From NCBI GenBank assembly GCA_949294735.1, contig CASFII010000002.1, forward strand, positions 1 to 64,000: a stretch of DNA of 64,000 nt, read 5' to 3'. Source of the stretch: an uncultured Coriobacteriaceae bacterium. Lineage in GTDB: Bacteria; Actinomycetota; Coriobacteriia; Coriobacteriales; Eggerthellaceae. Position numbers and translations under genes: made by a program. Positions 16,066-24,885 of the stretch are shown one piece after another; position 1 is the first letter of the stretch, and each line of letters opens with the position of its first letter. Below the pieces are notes generated by a model that made no database searches, was not told where the DNA came from, and saw only the letters and a program-made list of their open reading frames with translations.

Positions 16066-17843
16066 TAAACCAATCCTTCTGCTGTCTTTTCGTCAGCCTG
16101 GCGAATTTGAACACGACGAATTTTTCCGTTCACTGTTTTCGGAAGCTCATCAACATAGTCGATGATGCGCGGATATTTGTACGGAGCAGTTTGCCGTTTC
16201 ACCCAGTGCTGAAGCTCTTTGGTGAGGTCTTCACTTGGTTTGAATCCGTCTGCCAGCACAATGGTTGCCTTAACTGCTTTACCACGTACCGGGTCTGGTA
16301 CACCAGTTACTGCGCATTCGCGAACAGCATCATGCTCCAAAAGCACACTTTCAATTTCGAAAGGCCCAATACGGTAGCCACTTGACTTAATCACATCGTC
16401 ATTACGGCCTACATACCAGAAGAAGCCATCTTCGTCGCACCAAGCGGTGTCGCCCGTGTGGTACCAGCCATCGTGCATCGCAGCGGCTGTCTTTTCGGGG
16501 TCGCGATAATATCCCACCATAAGACCAGCAGGGCGCGGATCCATCTTGATGCAAATTTCTCCTGTTTCACCTGTGTTGCATCGCGTTCCATCTTCACGCT
16601 GAATTTCAACCGTAAACAGCGGAATTGGTTTGCCCATAGAGCCAGGCTTAGGATGAGTGTTGAGAGTATTTGCCACTACGAGGGGCGTTTCAGTTTGCCC
16701 AAAGCCCTCAAAGATGGTCAGTCCTGTATGTTTCTTCCAGAATTCAAACAAGTCTGGATTAAGTGCTTCACCAGCCGTGGTGGAATAATTCAAGGAGCTC
16801 AAATCATATTCGTCGATGTTTTCGCTCATCATTAAACGATACATTGTCGGCGGACAGCACAGCGACGTAATGCCATACTTGCCAATCAAACTCAAGATTT
16901 CGCCACCGTGGAAACGGTCAAAGTCGTAGGTAAATACGCAGCTTTCCATAAGCCACTGTCCATAATATTTACCCCAAACTGCTTTACCCCAGCCCGTATC
17001 GGCAATAGTGAAATGAATGCCTTCAGGGTCTGCATTGTGCCAGTGCTTAGCGGTCGCATAATGCGCAAGGGCGTAGCTTGCGTCATGTAAAACCATCTTA
17101 GGGTTACCTGAAGTACCCGAAGAAAAATACATGAGCATCGGGTCAGCTGCAAAGGTTTCCACTTTTTCAAATGTCTCAGGCGTGGTGCGTACTTCAGAAT
17201 TGAAATCTACCCAACCTTCACGCTTGGCAGAAGCAGCGCATACGCCCACTTCACCCGAAAGGACCTCGCCAACCGCTTCACCTTCAGGAAAAACCAAATT
17301 GCCTGACTCATCGTGCGGGGTAAGACCGCCGCCAGCACCGTTTACCAAAATACGCGTATGAACCGAAGGCGCCAAACCCGCATCAACAACGTTGTCAACT
17401 ACCTGAGCAATATCGCCCACTGATGTACAAACAACCGCCTTGATTTCGGCCTTATTCAAACGGTATTCCAAATCATGCTCTTTCAGCATAAAGGTTGCAG
17501 GCACCATAACAGCACCGAGCTTTGCCAGTGCCGTCGCTACAAACCAAAACTGATAATGACGACGAAGAATTACCAATACGTAGTCACCCTTGCCAATTCC
17601 TTGAGCCTTAAAGAAATTGGCGGTTTTATCCGACCAGCGCTTCATGTCGCCATAGGTAAACAGATGCTCTTCACCTTCAGGATTGCACCACAACATGGCT
17701 CGACGGTTTGGCTCGGCCGTAGCGATTTCATCCACCACGTCATAGCCGAAATTAAAATGTTCAGGTATATCCACCGAGCAGGCGGTAAGCACCCCGTTTT
17801 CATCATATTCCTCATGCGCATAACGCATATGTAAGTTCAGCAT
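16065..17843 (-). CDS. Acyl-CoA synthetase, ANL superfamily, medium-chain type (ligase 2)
   Basis: A 592-residue AMP-forming acyl-CoA ligase. The phosphate loop is YFSSGTSGNPK (about 239-249), followed by DTGWGKAVWGKYYGQW, GFGQTETPLV, NDDVIKSSGYRIGPFE and catalytic Lys in VNGKIRR. It is a paralogue of ligase 1, with an extra segment at about 165-205 containing GAGGGL and acidic residues. ATG 17843 is preceded by GAGG; an upstream in-frame start has no site. It lies downstream of XRE-cupin regulator 2. The substrate is not evident. Confidence 0.88.
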   Translation of the reverse strand: MLNLHMRYAHEEYDENGVLTACSVDIPEHFNFGYDVVDEIATAEPNRRAMLWCNPEGEEHLFTYGDMKRWSDKTANFFKAQGIGKGDYVLVILRRHYQFWFVATALAKLGAVMVPATFMLKEHDLEYRLNKAEIKAVVCTSVGDIAQVVDNVVDAGLAPSVHTRILVNGAGGGLTPHDESGNLVFPEGEAVGEVLSGEVGVCAASAKREGWVDFNSEVRTTPETFEKVETFAADPMLMYFSSGTSGNPKMVLHDASYALAHYATAKHWHNADPEGIHFTIADTGWGKAVWGKYYGQWLMESCVFTYDFDRFHGGEILSLIGKYGITSLCCPPTMYRLMMSENIDEYDLSSLNYSTTAGEALNPDLFEFWKKHTGLTIFEGFGQTETPLVVANTLNTHPKPGSMGKPIPLFTVEIQREDGTRCNTGETGEICIKMDPRPAGLMVGYYRDPEKTAAAMHDGWYHTGDTAWCDEDGFFWYVGRNDDVIKSSGYRIGPFEIESVLLEHDAVRECAVTGVPDPVRGKAVKATIVLADGFKPSEDLTKELQHWVKRQTAPYKYPRIIDYVDELPKTVNGKIRRVQIRQADEKTAEGLV

Positions 17844-17917
17844 ACTAACCTCATTATGTCTTACAGCTACAAACCTCAATCAATCTTGTAGCTAAACGTC
17901 CAATAACAACGATGTTT

Positions 17918-17948
17918 TAGGCGCTAGAACAAAGTGTCCTAACGCCTA
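17918..17948 (-). terminator. Hairpin overlapping the stop of XRE-cupin regulator 2
   Basis: TAGGCGCTAGAAC (17918-17930) pairs along its full length with GTCCTAACGCCTA (17936-17948), allowing G-U pairs, around a 5-base loop. There is no T-run, so it may be a processing or attenuation hairpin rather than a full terminator. Confidence 0.5.
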
Positions 17949-18527
17949 CATAATTTCGTCGTTCGGACGCATAACAATAGCTAGGAACTTACACGGTTCG
18001 CCGCCGATAGCAATCATGCCATGACCACGACCAGAGTCATACATAAGCAAGTCGCCTGCTTCTAGCTCTTCAATGTGATCTTCGTAGGCAAAGCGCATTT
18101 TGCCAGAGATGATGAAGTCCAGTTCCTGACCCTTGTGGTAAGAAAGATGGATAGGAACGTTTTGTTCTTCCTCCAAATACGGCGCGGTAACCAAAAACGG
18201 TTCAGCAAGTTTATTCTTAAAATGTGGTGCCTTGTGGAGGTATTCAAACCCCGCGCGACGCTTAATAGAAAGACCGTCGGCAGCGCGCACCAGCGAATAG
18301 CCTGATAGATGAGGGCTTTCACCCGTTAAGAGTTCAATAACATCGACGCCAAGCTTGTTTGCGCACTTGTACAGAAACGTAAAGGATAAATCCTTCTCAC
18401 CCGATTCTTGGGCAGCATATTCAGCAACAGAACGACCCGTGGCATCGGCCATTTCTTGTATGGTTAAATCAAGATCCTCGCGCAGTGCTCGAATACGTCC
18501 AGCAACTTCTTTGATATTCGGTTCCAT
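17946..18527 (-). CDS. XRE-type HTH regulator with C-terminal cupin domain (regulator 2)
   Basis: A 193-residue regulator with HTH at about 5-60 (VAGRIRALREDLDLTIQEMA region, with ATGRSVAEY as recognition helix) and a cupin at about 115-185 (LSYHKGQELDFIISGKM, GDLLMYDSGRGHGM). ATG 18527 has AGGAG upstream. It lies between the FadD-like ligase and ligase 2. Its similarity to regulators 1 and 3 is in domain plan more than close sequence, so they probably answer different ligands. Confidence 0.87.
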   Translation of the reverse strand: MEPNIKEVAGRIRALREDLDLTIQEMADATGRSVAEYAAQESGEKDLSFTFLYKCANKLGVDVIELLTGESPHLSGYSLVRAADGLSIKRRAGFEYLHKAPHFKNKLAEPFLVTAPYLEEEQNVPIHLSYHKGQELDFIISGKMRFAYEDHIEELEAGDLLMYDSGRGHGMIAIGGEPCKFLAIVMRPNDEIM

Positions 18528-18553
18528 AGTTACTCCTAACACGTCTAGAGAAT

Positions 18554-20275
18554 CTATTTGCCTGCTTTGACCAGTTCTTCAGCCATTTCGCGAAGCTTAA
18601 ACTTCTGAACCTTCATGGAAGGCGTCATCGGGAAATCATCCACCACAAACACGCGCTTTGGTACCTTATAACGTGCAATACGCGGAATAGCCCATTCACG
18701 CACCTGTTCTTCGGTAAGGTCTTCATAACCTGGTCGAACACGAATGAAGGCACCTACAATTTCGCCGTACTTTTTGTCGGGGATGCCAACCACCTGGGCG
18801 TCCAAAACACCTGGATGCGTCAACAGGAAGTTTTCGATTTCCAGCGGATAGATGTTTTCGCCGCCACGAATAATCATGTCTTTGATGCGACCTGTCACCT
18901 TGTAGTAACCGTCTTCGTCCACCATACCCAAGTCGCCAGAATGCAAGTACCCGTCAGCGTCAATTACTTCTGCAGTGGCTTCAGGCATCTTGTAGTAGCC
19001 CTTCATAACGTTATAACCCTTGCAACAGAGCTCACCTGGTTCACCTGGTCCGCAGATATGACCGTCAGCAGGATCAATAACACGTACGCTTACGGGCGGA
19101 TGCTTCTTGCCCACCGTTTCGCACTTATGCCAAACGTCATCATCAACCGAGGTTTGCGTAAATACCGGACTACATTCGGTCAAGCCATAGCAGATGGTAA
19201 TTTCAGGCATATGCATGCGTTCCATTACCTCGCGCATAGTTTCCGGCGGACATGATGAGCCAGCCATAATGCCTGTTCGCAGGCTGGTAAGATCAAAAGT
19301 ATCGAATTCGGGATGGTTTAGTTCGGCAATAAACATAGTGGGAACACCGTAAACTGCCGTTGCGCGTTCCTTGTGGATTGCCTGAAGCACCAAACCAGCA
19401 TCAAAGTCTTCCACGATAATCATGGTTGAACGGTGTGTCAGGCATGCCATAACGCCTAACACGCAACCAAAACAATGGAAGAACGGGACAGGCAAGGTTA
19501 CGCGGTCTTCCGCGCCCAAACGCTGTCCTTCGCCAATATAGAACCCGTTATTCAAGATATTGCGATGCGTCAGCATAACGCCTTTCGGGAAGCCCGTCGT
19601 ACCCGAGGTGTACTGCATCATGACCACGCTGTTCTGGTCGAACTTCTTTTCGGCTTCAGCTAAGGCGTCTTCACTCACATAACGACCAAGCAAGATAAGC
19701 TCAGGTACGCTGTAGCAACCGCGATGCTTTTCAGGACCCATGTAAATGATGCTCTTTAAGTAAGGATAGTTCTCTGATTCCAAATGACCACGTTCACAGG
19801 TAAGCGTTTCAGGAACCAGTTCGCGAATAATCTTCAAATAGTCAACGTCGCGGTATGCGTCGATGACGCACAACGCCTTCATGTCAGACTGCTTAAGTAC
19901 GTAGTCAAGCTCGTGGCTTTTATACACGGGGTTAACCGTAACCATAACCACGCCAATTTTCGCCGTAGCATACATAAACGTCAGCCAGTCAGGGATATTG
20001 CGCGCCCAAACTCCCAGATGATCGCCTGGTTCCAATCCAATAGCCAGCAGACCGCGAGCCAAATTGTCGGTGCGCTCATCAAAGTCTTTGTAGGTCCAAC
20101 GCAGCATGCGATCTGGATACACTACAAACTCGTGATTGGGATCAATAGCTACCTGATTGCGGAAATAGCGCCCAATGGTAAGCTCGGAATGTAAAGGGTA
20201 ATCAGGAGACCCAGGAATTGGTTCGCCCGTAGTTGAATTTTCTGCTTGTGCTTCTTCTTTTACTTCTTCAGACAT
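18554..20275 (-). CDS. Long-chain-type acyl-CoA synthetase (FadD-like, ligase 3)
   Basis: A 573-residue AMP-forming ligase of the FadD/long-chain class, clearly different from ligases 1 and 2. Motifs: [19 protein letters not shown] (P-loop), [44 protein letters not shown], the FACS-type [20 protein letters not shown] and C-terminal Lys in [12 protein letters not shown]. The first 30 residues are acidic and disordered. It follows XRE-cupin regulator 3 and precedes regulator 2. It probably activates fatty or aromatic acids to acyl-CoA. Confidence 0.9.
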   Translation of the reverse strand: MSEEVKEEAQAENSTTGEPIPGSPDYPLHSELTIGRYFRNQVAIDPNHEFVVYPDRMLRWTYKDFDERTDNLARGLLAIGLEPGDHLGVWARNIPDWLTFMYATAKIGVVMVTVNPVYKSHELDYVLKQSDMKALCVIDAYRDVDYLKIIRELVPETLTCERGHLESENYPYLKSIIYMGPEKHRGCYSVPELILLGRYVSEDALAEAEKKFDQNSVVMMQYTSGTTGFPKGVMLTHRNILNNGFYIGEGQRLGAEDRVTLPVPFFHCFGCVLGVMACLTHRSTMIIVEDFDAGLVLQAIHKERATAVYGVPTMFIAELNHPEFDTFDLTSLRTGIMAGSSCPPETMREVMERMHMPEITICYGLTECSPVFTQTSVDDDVWHKCETVGKKHPPVSVRVIDPADGHICGPGEPGELCCKGYNVMKGYYKMPEATAEVIDADGYLHSGDLGMVDEDGYYKVTGRIKDMIIRGGENIYPLEIENFLLTHPGVLDAQVVGIPDKKYGEIVGAFIRVRPGYEDLTEEQVREWAIPRIARYKVPKRVFVVDDFPMTPSMKVQKFKLREMAEELVKAGK

Positions 20276-20297
20276 ATAAACCTCTTTATAAACGTAA

Positions 20298-20351
20298 GAA
20301 ACCCAGACTGAGCGGTTGGCTCAGAAGACCAACTGCAAAGTTCCGGGTTTC
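20298..20351 (-). terminator. Compound hairpin between regulator 3 and the FadD-like ligase
   Basis: Outer GAAACCC (20298-20304) and GGGTTTC (20345-20351) pair perfectly, with an inner CTGAGC/GCTCAG or alternative GTTGG/CCAAC stem. Two alternative inner stems suggest an attenuator, but a simple partial terminator is equally possible. Confidence 0.45.
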
Positions 20352-20378
20352 ATAGGCGAATATTTTTATAGTAACGGC

Positions 20379-20963
20379 CTACAGCGGCGTATAAACCACC
20401 GCGAGGAACTTTGCGTTCTGACCTTCGTGAGCACGAACCTGGTGCGGCACGATAGAATCGTAGTAAATGCTTTCACCGGGATGGAGTACGTAGGTTTCTT
20501 TGCCGTACTCAATTTCGATGCAGCCTTCCATACCGAAAAGCCATTCTTCACCTTCGTGACCAACGAGTTCGTGATCCGTTTCCCCTGAAGGAGTAATGGT
20601 GATAATGAACGGATCCATATGACGAGAAGGACGGCTGGCAGCCAAGCTGAAGTAGCTCAAGTCGCCTGCGTCGCTCGCAGTCTGGAGGCTCTTCAGACGA
20701 GTTACTTCTTCCATCTGATCGGAGTTAATGTACACCGGACCAAATGCTTCGTCGTCATCCATGAGCGTACCTAGTCGAACGCCTAGCGCACGGGTAATTT
20801 TAATTAAAGGCGCTAGTGAGGGAGGTAGTTCGCCACGTTCAAGACCTTCGATAACGGACACGTCACAGCTGCAACGCTGAGCAAGGTCAGCAGCAGAAAG
20901 GTGATGCGCCGCGCGCAAAGTAGCGATCTTTTGTCCCAGTTTGTTGTCGATGTTTTCAGTCAT
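20379..20963 (-). CDS. XRE-type HTH regulator with C-terminal cupin domain (regulator 3)
   Basis: A 194-residue regulator. HTH lies at about 8-62 (KIATLRAAHHLSAADLAQRC, then VSVIEGLERGE) and the cupin at about 118-190 (HELVGHEGEEWLFGMEG, HPGESIYYDSIVPHQVRAH). GTGAGGGAAG precedes ATG 20963. A perfect AT-rich palindrome 33 bases upstream (20997-21021) is a likely operator for autoregulation. The gene is followed by the FadD-like ligase. Confidence 0.88.
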   Translation of the reverse strand: MTENIDNKLGQKIATLRAAHHLSAADLAQRCSCDVSVIEGLERGELPPSLAPLIKITRALGVRLGTLMDDDEAFGPVYINSDQMEEVTRLKSLQTASDAGDLSYFSLAASRPSRHMDPFIITITPSGETDHELVGHEGEEWLFGMEGCIEIEYGKETYVLHPGESIYYDSIVPHQVRAHEGQNAKFLAVVYTPL

Positions 20964-20996
20964 CTTCCCTCACTTTGCCTTGTACCTATCTACCTT

Positions 20997-21021
20997 CCTT
21001 TATAAATAATATTTATAAAGG
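20997..21021 (-). promoter_or_regulatory. Perfect AT-rich palindrome upstream of regulator 3
   Basis: CCTTTATAAAT (20997-21007) and ATTTATAAAGG (21011-21021) are exact inverse copies around a 3-base centre. It sits 34-58 bases before the regulator 3 ATG, where a promoter is expected, and its arms contain TATAAA-like elements. It is too AT-rich for a terminator and has no T-run, so I read it as promoter/operator. Confidence 0.6.
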
Positions 21022-21047
21022 AATTCGGCTATTATCCTACTAATTGG

Positions 21048-21074
21048 AAAAAATGGCAGAAAAAATTTCTGCCA
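21048..21074 (-). terminator. Rho-independent terminator of the ilvB-ilvN-serA-leuA operon
   Basis: TGGCAGAAA (21054-21062) and TTTCTGCCA (21066-21074) form a perfect 9-bp stem. On the minus strand a run of six T follows directly (21053-21048). It lies 93 bases past the leuA stop. Confidence 0.85.
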
Positions 21075-21128
21075 CCACAAAACTTTTTACATTTTTCTAA
21101 CGTAACCCCAAAAAAGAGGGAAACCCGG

Positions 21129-21160
21129 AAACCAAGGGGACGTCCGTCCCCTTGGGTTTC
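21129..21160. repeat. CAAGGGGACG/CGTCCCCTTG hairpin after leuA
   Basis: CAAGGGGACG (21133-21142) and CGTCCCCTTG (21145-21154) pair perfectly around two bases, flanked by AAAC/GTTT-like ends. It belongs to the CCCAAA/ACGTCCC hairpin family found at five intergenic sites in this window. Confidence 0.65.
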
Positions 21161-21166
21161 CTTTGG

Positions 21167-22699
21167 TTAGTTCAGAAGTTCAGGCTTGTCGTTTAAGAGG
21201 CGATTCAAAGCGTTGAGATACGCTTTCGCGGAAGACACAATGATGTCACCATCAGATCCTCTGCCAACATAGATACTCCCATCAGGAGCAGCCACACGAA
21301 TAGTTACTTCACCCAATGCATCAATACCACGCGTTATGGATTGCACCGTAAATTCGGTGAGGTCGTTTTCAACCTGAACAATTTTATTAACCGCCTTATA
21401 CATAGCATCCACGGGGCCAGTACCAAATTCACAAGCCGTGGAAACCATCCCATCAGTCTTTTTAAGCTTCACGGTTGCCGTTGGCGTCAGCGGGAACCCA
21501 CAACTAATCTGCACCCCTTCCAAGGTGTAGATGGCGCTGATATTACGGTCACGTTCGTTGATAAGGCTTTCAAGGTCTTCGTCGTAGACTTCTTTTTTCT
21601 TATCGGCCATTTGCAAAAAGGCTTTATATAGAGCGTTGAGTTCTTTGTCGCTCAAGGTATAGCCTAAGTCTTCAAAGCGTCTTCGAAGCGCTGCGCGGCC
21701 ACTACGGGCGGTGAGAACAATCTGAGTTTGCCCAACTCCCACAGAAGCAGGGTCAATAATCTCATACGTTTCACGCGCTTTAATGACGCCGTCTTGATGA
21801 ATACCCGATGAATGTGCGAAAGCATTAGCGCCCACAATGGCTTTGTTTGGTTGCACACCAAGACCGGTGACCGAGGTAATCAAGCGGCTAGATCGCATGA
21901 ATTCTTTAGTATTGATGTCGGTATAAGCGTCCAATTCTTTACCGTGCATAGCAATAGCCATAACCACCTCTTCCATGGCGGTATTGCCAGCACGCTCCCC
22001 TATACCGTTAATAGTGCACTCAACCTGGGTAGCACCTGCTTCTACGCCAGCTAATGAAAGAGCCGTAGCCATACCCAAGTCATTGTGACAATGAACCGAA
22101 AGGGTGACGTTTTCTATTCCTTTTACATGCTGACGTAGGTAGGAAATGCGCCGAGCAAATTCGTCAGGAAGCGAATAGCCTGTCGTATCAGGAATGTTGA
22201 TAACCGTTGCACCTGCCTTAATGGCGGCCTCGGCAACCTGTACCAAAAAATCGTAGTCTGCTCTGCCAGCATCCTCCGCATAGAATTGAACATCGTCGGT
22301 GAACTTGCGAGCGTAGCTTACACAGTGCTCTACCTGTTGCAGGCAATCTTCTTCGCTCATGTGAAGCTTTTCCTGAAGGTGTATAGGACTTACCCCAAGA
22401 CCCGTGTGAATACGCGGACGTTTGGCGTACTTTAAAGCATCCGCAGCAGCTTCAATGTCAGCATCAACTGCACGGGAAAGAGCGCATACAACAGCATTAT
22501 CCCCCACTAATTCCGCCACACGGCGCACCGCTTCAAAGTCCCCTGGGGAAGAAACAGGAAATCCCGCTTCAATAACATCAACACCCAAACGAACAAGTTG
22601 ACGTGCCACCACCAACTTTTCTTCGGTGTTCATAGAAGCACCTGGAGACTGTTCCCCGTCCCGCAAGGTGGTATCAAAGATAGAAATTTTCCGAGCCAT
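21167..22699 (-). CDS. leuA: 2-Isopropylmalate synthase
   Basis: LeuA condenses acetyl-CoA with 2-oxoisovalerate, the committed step to leucine. The catalytic barrel shows [33 protein letters not shown], the metal-binding [13 protein letters not shown] and [12 protein letters not shown]. The C-terminal regulatory LeuA dimer domain carries [22 protein letters not shown], where leucine would bind. It has 510 residues, normal for the family. It is the last gene of ilvB-ilvN-serA-leuA; ilvC, ilvD and leuBCD are not nearby. Confidence 0.95.
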   Translation of the reverse strand: MARKISIFDTTLRDGEQSPGASMNTEEKLVVARQLVRLGVDVIEAGFPVSSPGDFEAVRRVAELVGDNAVVCALSRAVDADIEAAADALKYAKRPRIHTGLGVSPIHLQEKLHMSEEDCLQQVEHCVSYARKFTDDVQFYAEDAGRADYDFLVQVAEAAIKAGATVINIPDTTGYSLPDEFARRISYLRQHVKGIENVTLSVHCHNDLGMATALSLAGVEAGATQVECTINGIGERAGNTAMEEVVMAIAMHGKELDAYTDINTKEFMRSSRLITSVTGLGVQPNKAIVGANAFAHSSGIHQDGVIKARETYEIIDPASVGVGQTQIVLTARSGRAALRRRFEDLGYTLSDKELNALYKAFLQMADKKKEVYDEDLESLINERDRNISAIYTLEGVQISCGFPLTPTATVKLKKTDGMVSTACEFGTGPVDAMYKAVNKIVQVENDLTEFTVQSITRGIDALGEVTIRVAAPDGSIYVGRGSDGDIIVSSAKAYLNALNRLLNDKPELLN

Positions 22700-22782
22700 G
22701 AGTTCCCCTGCTAAGCGTTACGCCTGTTCTCATTAGGAGCAAACTCTTATATGGAGCTTGCACCAAAGCAATTCCTTCCCAG

Positions 22783-24366
22783 TTACAGCGAAAGCTTCCA
22801 GATATGCAAAGCCTTCGTGGCAGTCTTTAGTTCGTCGATGACCTCATCGGTGATTTCACCCTCCACATTAACGAACGCCAGCGAAGTATGTTCCTGCATG
22901 TTTGTGGCAGACTGCATGGCAACAATATTGATGCCCGCATTGCCTAAAACCGTACCAATGGCACCAATGCGACCAAGGTCAGTTGGATATTCCAAAACAA
23001 TGTTTTGGTTACCAGGAACAATGTCCATCTTGTAGTCAAAAAGCGAAATAATTCTGGCAGTACGCGCTGTTCCTGCTAAGGTAACCCCCGCTTCTACGCC
23101 ATCTGCAAAGACTCGAACACTTGAAGAGTATTCCATTGCGTCGGCCATGCTGGACGTTTCAATGCGAATTCCATGACGAAGCGCAAGGGCTTCAGCGTTG
23201 GTGGGGGTAACCGTCTTGCCTTCGCGGTAAGACAAGAAACCACCAATAGCAGCAGCAGCCAGCGTGCGTAAATCTCCGCCAGAACGTGCTGTATTACCCG
23301 CTGCAACCACACGAAGCGTTTGAGGCATATCACCAGTTAGCTGAGCAAGCAGCTTGCCCATCATCTGACAAGCAGGAATATACGGTGCTAAGACATCGGG
23401 CATTTCCGGAGAAGCGGACATTAAGTTAACAATGGTAGGTACCAAAAAGCCCTCGAGCCCCATGGAGACATATTCGGCAATCTGAAGGCCTGCACGACGC
23501 TGAGCTTCCTCAGTAACCGCTGCGATGTGCGGGGTCAGAATAGCGTTCGGGAATTCGTGTAAAGGACTCTCATAGCAGGGATCTTCTTCAAACATATCAA
23601 TGCCAACCGCACGAACCTTACCTGCTGCAAGGAAGTCCGAAAGCGCCTTTTCCTGATAAATGCCGCCCGCAGCCGTATTGATAAGAATAACCCCATCTTT
23701 CATGGCAGCGAATTCTTTCGCGCCAAACATACCAACCGTACTTTCCGTATGAGGCATATGAACCGTAATGAAATCTGCTTGCGGCAATAGCTCTTCGAGA
23801 GTTTCACAGAGTTTAACGCCCAGCTGTTCTGCACGTTCAGCACTGCAATAGGGGTCATAGCCAATAAGTTTCATACCGAATGCTTTGGCACGTTGCGCAA
23901 CTAAGGCACCAATACGTCCCAGACCACAGATTGCAAGCGTTTTTTCAAAGAGCTCTTCTCCCATGAAGTTTGTTCGATCCCATTCGCCGTTATGCATGGA
24001 TTCGTTAATCTGAGGAAGATTGCGTGCGCAAGCTAACAAAAGTGCAAAAGTATGTTCAGCAGCAGACACAATGTTTGAAGTGGGAGCATTGCACACCACA
24101 ATGTCGTGTTCGCTGGCTGCCACCAAATCAATATTGTCAACCGTAACGCCCGCGCGACCAATAACGCGAAGATTTTTGCCTGCTTCTATGATGTCTCGCG
24201 TAACTTTAATCCCTGAACGAAGTACCAGCGCATCGTAGGCGGGAATAATCTCTAAGATTTCCTCATGCGTCAAATCAGGACGAACATCAACCTCGTACCC
24301 TTTGTTTAGAAGAGCTTCAACGCCTTCTTTAGCAACACGGTCAGCAACAAGAATCTTCTTAGTCAT
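22783..24366 (-). CDS. serA: D-3-phosphoglycerate dehydrogenase, long form with ACT domain
   Basis: SerA oxidises 3-phosphoglycerate with NAD, the first step of serine synthesis. The catalytic domain has AVGIDMFEEDP and a His in LTPHIAAVTEEA; the NAD fold has ICGLGRIGALVAQRAKAFG (about 145-163). After an intervening domain, the C-terminal ACT domain begins near IVLEYPTDLGRIGAIG and would bind serine. At 527 residues it is the long actinobacterial/Bacillus type. It lies between ilvN and leuA, 16 bases after ilvN, so serine and branched-chain synthesis share a transcript. Confidence 0.95.
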   Translation of the reverse strand: MTKKILVADRVAKEGVEALLNKGYEVDVRPDLTHEEILEIIPAYDALVLRSGIKVTRDIIEAGKNLRVIGRAGVTVDNIDLVAASEHDIVVCNAPTSNIVSAAEHTFALLLACARNLPQINESMHNGEWDRTNFMGEELFEKTLAICGLGRIGALVAQRAKAFGMKLIGYDPYCSAERAEQLGVKLCETLEELLPQADFITVHMPHTESTVGMFGAKEFAAMKDGVILINTAAGGIYQEKALSDFLAAGKVRAVGIDMFEEDPCYESPLHEFPNAILTPHIAAVTEEAQRRAGLQIAEYVSMGLEGFLVPTIVNLMSASPEMPDVLAPYIPACQMMGKLLAQLTGDMPQTLRVVAAGNTARSGGDLRTLAAAAIGGFLSYREGKTVTPTNAEALALRHGIRIETSSMADAMEYSSSVRVFADGVEAGVTLAGTARTARIISLFDYKMDIVPGNQNIVLEYPTDLGRIGAIGTVLGNAGINIVAMQSATNMQEHTSLAFVNVEGEITDEVIDELKTATKALHIWKLSL

Positions 24367-24381
24367 AAAAGGCCGCCTTTC

Positions 24382-24873
24382 CTACTTGGCTTCTGTTTTT
24401 GAATTGCGAGACATAGCAATTCTGCCCGTGCGAACAATTTCTATGATTCCATAGGAAGAGAACAAATCTTCCAAACCTTCAAGCTTGTCCTGCGTACCCG
24501 TGGCTTCAATCGTGAGGGAGTTAATACCCACATCAACAATCTTTGCACGGAAGATGTTTGCGATTTCGACAATTTCGTTACGCCGCTCAGGACTTGCGTT
24601 CACCTTGAACAGCACTAATTCGCGTTCAATAGCACCCTGGTCAGTCAAGTCGGTAATCTTATGAACGCTTACCAATTTATTAAGCTGTTTAGTAATTTGC
24701 TCATAGGCAAGTGCATCGGCATGCACGATGGCGGTAACACGCGATTGAGCGGGGTTTTCAGTTGGACCAACTGAAAGAGATTCAATATTAAAACCGCGAC
24801 GTGAAATAAGCCCCGTAATGCGGGAAAGCACACCTGGCTTGTTTTCAACTAACACCGAGAGTACGTGTCTCAT
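24382..24873 (-). CDS. ilvN: Acetolactate synthase small (regulatory) subunit
   Basis: A 163-residue regulatory subunit that activates IlvB and gives valine feedback inhibition. The N-terminal ACT domain is VLVENKPGVLSRITGLISRR with GFNIESLSVGPTE; the C-terminal ALS-type domain contains ELVLFKVNASPERRNEI and SSYGIIEIVRTGRIAMSR. It follows ilvB by 12 bases with a good ribosome site. The name ilvH would serve equally well. Confidence 0.95.
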   Translation of the reverse strand: MRHVLSVLVENKPGVLSRITGLISRRGFNIESLSVGPTENPAQSRVTAIVHADALAYEQITKQLNKLVSVHKITDLTDQGAIERELVLFKVNASPERRNEIVEIANIFRAKIVDVGINSLTIEATGTQDKLEGLEDLFSSYGIIEIVRTGRIAMSRNSKTEAK

Positions 24874-24885
24874 ACTCTTCCCTTC

